From: Lentisphaeria bacterium
GTDB taxonomy: Bacteria > Verrucomicrobiota > Lentisphaeria > Oligosphaerales > JAFGRS01
NCBI GenBank assembly: GCA_016935045.1
Contig: JAFGRS010000070.1
Span: 1 to 7,752, forward strand
DNA: 7,752 nucleotides
Direction: 5' to 3'
This document shows, in pieces, positions 6,966 through 7,752 of the stretch (positions within the stretch are counted from its first letter, which is position 1; every line of letters begins with the position of its first letter). Made by a program: the position numbers and the translations under genes. The notes below the pieces were generated by a model. The model searched no databases, was not told where the DNA came from, and saw nothing but the letters and a program-made list of their open reading frames with translations.

Positions 6966-7005
6966 CCGGCCGTCGGGGACCGCCGGCCCTACCACGGGAT
7001 CCGTG
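6966..7005. repeat. paired short palindromes in the convergent gap
   Basis: CCGGC (6966-6970) pairs with GCCGG (6982-6986) around a GTCGGGGACC-type centre, and GGCCG/CGGCC (6968-6972/6984-6988) gives an alternative register. A second palindrome, CACGG-GAT-CCGTG, lies at 6993-7005. With the direct repeats just upstream, they form a palindrome-rich block between the TPR gene and the terminator of the small gene. Function is unknown; they could slow polymerase from the TPR side, which has no T-run terminator of its own. Confidence 0.4.
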
Positions 7006-7010
7006 CCCGC

Positions 7011-7052
7011 AAAAAAACGAGGGCGTTCCCGGCGACATCGCCGGGAACGCCC
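7011..7052 (-). terminator. intrinsic terminator of the small secreted-protein gene
   Basis: Read on the minus strand, a perfect 15-base inverted repeat (7052-7038 with 7035-7021; arm GGGCGTTCCCGGCGA) closes over CA. It is followed by TCG and seven T (7017-7011). It begins 20 bases beyond the stop of the 7073-7465 gene. On the plus strand the A-run precedes the hairpin and no T-run follows, so it is directional and serves only the minus-strand gene. Confidence 0.93.
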
Positions 7053-7072
7053 CCATGGTGGACCGGCTTGGG

Positions 7073-7465
7073 TTATTCCTTCTTACGGCCCTTGCCCTCG
7101 CCCTTTTCGCGGCGGCCTTCGGGCTTGGCTTCCTTCTGCCTCTGGCCCGCCATGCCCTTGCCCTTGGCGCGGATTTCCGTTTCCTGGTCGTAGAGGGCTT
7201 CGAGTTCCGGATTTGCCTTGACAAAGAGATCACGCTTCTGCTGCTCGAGCTTCTCCACTTCGGCCTGCAGGTTGGGATCGTTCTTCAGAGCGCTCTGCTC
7301 TGCCGTGTGGATCTTGCCCCTGAGTTCGCGCATCTGCTGCATCAGCTCGGCGCCGGGGCCCTGCCCCTGCATGCGCTTCTCGGGTGCCGCCTGCTCGTCC
7401 GCCCCCCGGACCCCAACCACCAGCAGAGGCAGAGCCAACAGGACCGCGGTCAGCAAACGTCTCAT
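7073..7465 (-). CDS. small secreted coiled-coil protein with charged tail
   Basis: I do not recognise the family. The 130-residue product starts with a Sec signal peptide (MRR, then a hydrophobic core 4-19), probably cut near residues 21-22, so the mature protein is exported. Residues 40-98 are predicted helical with heptad-like hydrophobics (for example LQAEVEKLEQQ 66-76) and fit a coiled coil. From 101 on, the tail is almost only Lys, Arg, Glu and Gly (8 Lys, 4 Arg and 5 Glu in 30 residues). The periplasmic helical look recalls Spy/CpxP-like or OmpH-like small proteins, but no signature motif of either is present. There is no lipobox cysteine. The start is firm: AAGGAGG lies 7 bases before the ATG at 7465, the best ribosome site in the window. 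The frame is open to 7696, but that extension has no signal-peptide logic. It ends in a strong intrinsic terminator, so it is probably monocistronic. Confidence 0.8.
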   Translation of the reverse strand: MRRLLTAVLLALPLLVVGVRGADEQAAPEKRMQGQGPGAELMQQMRELRGKIHTAEQSALKNDPNLQAEVEKLEQQKRDLFVKANPELEALYDQETEIRAKGKGMAGQRQKEAKPEGRREKGEGKGRKKE

Positions 7466-7558
7466 GGAACTTCCTCCTTGCATTCGCGTGCTTGGCGCAC
7501 GAACTTGGAACCACCCCGGCGATGTGCACTTCGCAACCCGCGGATGCGCCGCACACCG

Positions 7559-7587
7559 CATGCGGAACGGGTCCCACAAACTGTCAA
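7559..7587 (-). promoter_or_regulatory. -35-like box with palindrome over the -10 position
   Basis: On the minus strand TTGACA lies at 7587-7582. The hexamer 17 bases further on is CGCATG, a poor -10 box. That position falls inside a perfect 10-base palindrome, CCGCATGCGG (7556-7565). The arrangement could be a regulated promoter with an operator over the -10 site for the 7465 gene, giving a leader of about 90 bases. Without a good -10 this remains a suggestion. Confidence 0.28.
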
Positions 7588-7682
7588 TATTATGGTCGCA
7601 TTCCGTCCTGCAAGGGACACAACGGGGAAAATCGGCGGCACCGGGCCGGCGGTCGGGAGTACTTGGCGCTTCGCGCAACTGG

Positions 7683-7710
7683 GGACCATGGACCATGGAC
7701 GATGGACCAT
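7683..7710. repeat. GGACCAT heptamer array, four units
   Basis: Four adjacent 7-base units occur at 7683-7689, 7690-7696, 7697-7703 (GGACGAT) and 7704-7710. Three are exact and one has a single change. The array sits directly after the probable stop codon of the right-edge gene. I recall similar ATGGACC-type arrays between genes in PVC-group genomes, but this is memory, not a search result. Confidence 0.85.
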
Positions 7711-7711
7711 T

Positions 7712-7752
7712 TCACGCCAGAGACGTCAGGTACTTGCCCAGCGTGATGGCCA
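7712..7752 (-). CDS. probable C-terminal tail of a gene cut by the window edge
   Basis: A minus-strand frame enters from the edge and stops with TGA at 7714-7712, ending in AITLGKYLTSLA. Eleven of its twelve sense codons end in G or C, matching the codon habit of the other genes, and the residue mix looks like real protein. The heptamer array begins immediately after the stop. It is too short to name a family, and chance reading cannot be excluded. Confidence 0.42.
   Translation of the reverse strand, partial: AITLGKYLTSLA

Larger units (their letters stand above)
7466..7711. other. upstream region of the small secreted-protein gene
   Basis: No gene is seen in these bases. They hold the Shine-Dalgarno site (7473-7479), the promoter-like site at 7559-7587, an AT-rich patch (7582-7594) and the GGACCAT array near the right end. 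Confidence 0.5.

Overview
The window is GC-rich bacterial chromosome with four intact genes and one probable gene tail at the right edge. Codon use favours G/C at third positions, and the genes are housekeeping or cell-envelope types. No phage, plasmid, CRISPR, tRNA or rRNA signature was seen. The gaps between genes hold palindromes, a 34-base direct repeat and a GGACCAT heptamer array. In my recollection this style of intergenic DNA fits uncultured PVC-group bacteria (Kiritimatiellota, Lentisphaerota and relatives), but nothing here proves the phylum.

Layout: 1-147 is an unresolved edge. On the minus strand, 3772 down to 148 is a two-gene unit: glycogen/alpha-glucan phosphorylase (glgP), then the MEP-pathway enzyme IspG seven bases further on. 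The 972 bases between glgP and the next gene (3773-4744) contain no convincing protein gene. They are not empty: there is a TTGACA-N17-TACTGT promoter at 4111-4139 followed by a run of compact hairpins, a 72-base nested palindrome (4442-4513), a C7/G8 stem-loop (4574-4618) and a second promoter-like site (4620-4648). This is the best candidate here for something undescribed: a structured RNA, possibly of several hundred bases.

On the plus strand, 4745-6832 encodes a 695-residue membrane-anchored protein. It has a cysteine-bearing N-terminal domain, one transmembrane helix and a nearly unbroken array of 34-residue TPR repeats. It converges on a 130-residue secreted, coiled-coil, highly charged small protein (7465-7073, minus), which ends in a textbook intrinsic terminator. 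At the right edge a minus-strand frame ends in AITLGKYLTSLA, probably the C-terminus of another gene.

The genes do not form one pathway. GlgP feeds glucose-1-phosphate into central metabolism and IspG makes HMBPP for isoprenoids, so their tight spacing suggests co-transcription rather than a shared reaction. The TPR protein and the small secreted protein are both envelope-directed but run on opposite strands, so no functional link can be claimed from position.
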